DNA of 64,000 nucleotides, from contig NZ_JADNRC010000001.1 in the NCBI RefSeq assembly GCF_015594725.1, forward strand, positions 62,001 to 126,000. The letters run 5' to 3'. Numbering within the stretch: position 1 is the stretch's first letter; each line of letters opens with the position of its first letter. The notes beneath the pieces were generated by a model, which did not search any database, was not told the DNA's origin, and was given only the letters and a program-made list of their open reading frames with translations. This document shows, in pieces, positions 62,738 through 64,000 of the stretch. The position numbers were made by a program, and so were the translations under genes. This stretch comes from Flavobacterium sp. ALJ2 (lineage in GTDB: Bacteria > Bacteroidota > Bacteroidia > Flavobacteriales > Flavobacteriaceae).

Positions 62738-63256
62738 TTATTTTTTCGCAACTGAAATAAAATATTTATTTCCATCTCCCATTGTAAGTTTCACACGTTC
62801 GTCGCAAACATCAATAGAGTAGTTAGCATTCTCATAACAAGTACAAGTTGTGTTTTTATCTTTAGACATTTCTGTTTTACAGTTGTTACTTTTGTAAGTA
62901 GATAATTGTGGTGTGTATAATGACACTAAATCAGTCGAAGCAGTTACTAGTGATATAATACTTGCAGTATTACCAGTTGCAATTCTATAAACGATTCGAT
63001 CTGTATAAGAAATGTCATTTATAGTTACTTTTCTGATGTAAGTAAAGGCAGTAGAACCTTCTTCAACAGATTTTACTTCGAATTTAAAGCCAATACCGCG
63101 AACTTCAATATCAAATTTTGATTGTGAATTATAACTTGCCCATGAGGTAAGTGTTGCAATAGAAGGAAAAGGATTGGTTATTGTACCAGCAGTTTGTGCT
63201 TGCACTCCAAAAGTAGTTAATAGCATTAATAAGATTGTAAGGAAAAATGCTTTCAT
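62738..63256 (-). CDS. exported protein of unknown function
   Basis: Not recognised. Length 172 residues with a clear signal peptide (MKAFFLTILLMLLTTFGVQAQ, split as MKAFFLTILL and MLLTTFGVQAQ). The mature part is rich in Ser and Thr and has strand-like stretches (FDIEVRGIGFKFEVKSVEEG). Four cysteines cluster at its end: NNCKTEM, TTCTCYEN and DVCDER, consistent with two disulfides in the periplasm or outside. It is alone on the minus strand beyond the acetyltransferase. Bases 62589-62737 show no gene. Confidence 0.75.
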   Translation of the reverse strand: MKAFFLTILLMLLTTFGVQAQTAGTITNPFPSIATLTSWASYNSQSKFDIEVRGIGFKFEVKSVEEGSTAFTYIRKVTINDISYTDRIVYRIATGNTASIISLVTASTDLVSLYTPQLSTYKSNNCKTEMSKDKNTTCTCYENANYSIDVCDERVKLTMGDGNKYFISVAKK

Positions 63257-63868
63257 AATTTTTAAATTAATTTTAATACCTACTCTATATGGTTTTCGGC
63301 TGGCCCATTTTCGCTTTTATTCAATTAAAAACTTTATGAAAAACAACTAACGTAAATTGATGTTAATTAGTGTTGTTTTACCACATTTTTCGTGTGGTGA
63401 ATTTAAGACGAATATTTACGCGAACAAAGCGTATAATAGGAAAACTTTATTTTTTAAAATCATTGTTTTTTAAAGGTTGCATTTTGCTAATATCAATTTA
63501 ATTGGATAAATTTTGTTTGTGTATGATAGTCTTAGAGAGAAAATAAGGACTATATATGAATAAAATTTATCTGTAGTTAGAATGTTTCTCGAATTATTTA
63601 TTTCATTTAAATTTATAAAAAAAATCTAGTTAGCATTTTCATGGTGTCAAAATCATATTTTTGTTTGATTTTTCTAGATTTTGCTTTTCATTTCTGTTAA
63701 AAGGAAAATTAGATTTTTTTTTGGAAGAAATAAATATTTACGCAAGTCAAAATAGTGATATCTAGTTAATTATTGATTTCGTTTTGAAGAAAATTGTACG
63801 TAAATTTGCAAACTCTTTTATGAAGAGGTAAATTATAATAGATACTACTTAAAACGTAGTTTATTGCT
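63257..63868. other. AT-rich intergenic region with mtaB promoter
   Basis: About 610 bases between divergent genes. I see no coding pattern. A TAAATTTG -7 box lies at 63801-63808, 61 bases before the mtaB start. AT-rich homopolymers dominate the rest. Confidence 0.3.
63801..63808 (+). promoter_or_regulatory. -7 box upstream of mtaB
   Basis: TAAATTTG fits TAnnTTTG, leaving a leader of about 55 bases before the start at 63869. A TTG lies upstream, at a longer spacing than ideal. Confidence 0.4.
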
Positions 63869-64000
63869 ATGGAAAATAGAAAAAAAGTTGCTTTTTATAC
63901 GCTTGGATGTAAACTGAATTTTTCGGAAACATCTACAATTGCTAGGAATTTTAATGATGAAGGTTTTGATCGTGTCGATTTTGAAGATGTTGCTGATATA
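63869..64000 (+). CDS. mtaB: tRNA t6A methylthiotransferase MtaB (5' end)
   Basis: Only the first 44 codons are inside the window. They read MENRKKVAFYTLGCKLNFSE, then TSTIARNFNDEGFDRVDFED. The motif TLGCKLNFSE is the opening of the UPF0004 domain in MtaB and related radical-SAM methylthiotransferases, with its first cluster cysteine at C14. MtaB converts t6A37 to ms2t6A in tRNAs that read ANN codons. MiaB has TYGCQMN at this position, so MtaB is preferred. The rest of the gene lies beyond 64000. Confidence 0.85.
   Translation, partial: MENRKKVAFYTLGCKLNFSETSTIARNFNDEGFDRVDFEDVADI

Noticed and set aside
1..64000. CRISPR arrays, insertion sequences, prophage or defence systems
   Set aside because: No regularly spaced repeats, transposase or integrase motifs, or defence-gene clusters were found on either strand.

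Overview
The window is a stretch of AT-rich chromosome (roughly one third G+C by eye) from a member of the Bacteroidota, most likely a Flavobacterium or close relative. Three things point there. The gene set is typical: a long RpoC, a methylmalonyl-CoA mutase pair, MoxR, a PpiC/SurA-type isomerase, and the dnaA / LMW-phosphatase / ribD neighbourhood. Upstream regions carry the TAnnTTTG -7 box of the Bacteroidota primary sigma factor. Shine-Dalgarno sequences are essentially absent, and starts sit behind A-rich leaders instead. Most genes are housekeeping. I see no prophage, insertion sequence, CRISPR array or defence island.

Layout. 1-5.3 kb: a structured leader, rpoC and a small DUF3467 gene. 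5.3-9 kb: prfC and a secreted GH13 alpha-amylase lipoprotein on the minus strand. 9-17 kb: a periplasmic peptidyl-prolyl isomerase, moxR, then two unrelated aconitases in tandem (AcnB type, then mitochondrial AcnA type). 17-22.2 kb: a decayed Kelch-repeat gene, a LysM/NlpC-P60 wall hydrolase, a DUF1801 protein, a beta-lactamase-fold hydrolase and a family 9 glycosyltransferase. 22.6-26 kb: an amino-acid module of APC permease, alanine dehydrogenase and a divergent Lrp/AsnC regulator. 26-35.2 kb: a broken membrane-protein gene, a long-form GAPDH, HtrA protease, dapF, an acetyltransferase, mltG, a lysozyme-fold-like protein and a sodium/alanine symporter. 35.4-40 kb: a minus-strand operon udk, divIC-like gene, mutA, mutB (propionate/methylmalonate metabolism). 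40-48.6 kb: dienoyl-CoA-reductase-like SDR, aminotransferase, frameshifted TonB-domain gene, RsmI-like methyltransferase, LMW phosphatase, dnaA, thioesterase, YigZ, HAD phosphatase, ribD. 48.7-54.2 kb: acetyltransferase, a lipoprotein gene with three in-frame stops, prmC, a MacB/FtsX-type permease, hisS, tRNA-Trp. 54.5-64 kb: grpE-dnaJ, a NatA/NatB-like ABC pair, an unusual sigma-54-type response regulator, a one-domain DEAD-like protein, DUF2007, a Cof-type phosphatase, an acetyltransferase, an unknown exported protein and the 5' end of mtaB.

Two features stand out beyond the housekeeping content. First, four loci are broken genes (17.0-17.6, 26.0-26.6, 42.4-42.8 and 49.2-50.0 kb). Two show single-base indels, mostly in or next to homopolymers, and could be base-calling errors. 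One (49.2 kb) keeps its frame throughout and carries three nonsense codons. Second, many intergenic gaps hold palindromic or direct-repeat elements of several families: CAGT/ACTG, AAAGTC/GACTTT, GCAAAG/CTTTGC, TTGGAATT, GCTTAAAGC, an AGCCCCG...CGGGATTAGCT element, and a CCCTCTCC/GGAGAGGG hairpin. The most unusual proteins are a DnaJ with only two of the four CxxCxGxG motifs, a sigma-54-activator-like response regulator with GAFTSA and no DNA-binding domain, and a DEAD-like protein with only one RecA domain.
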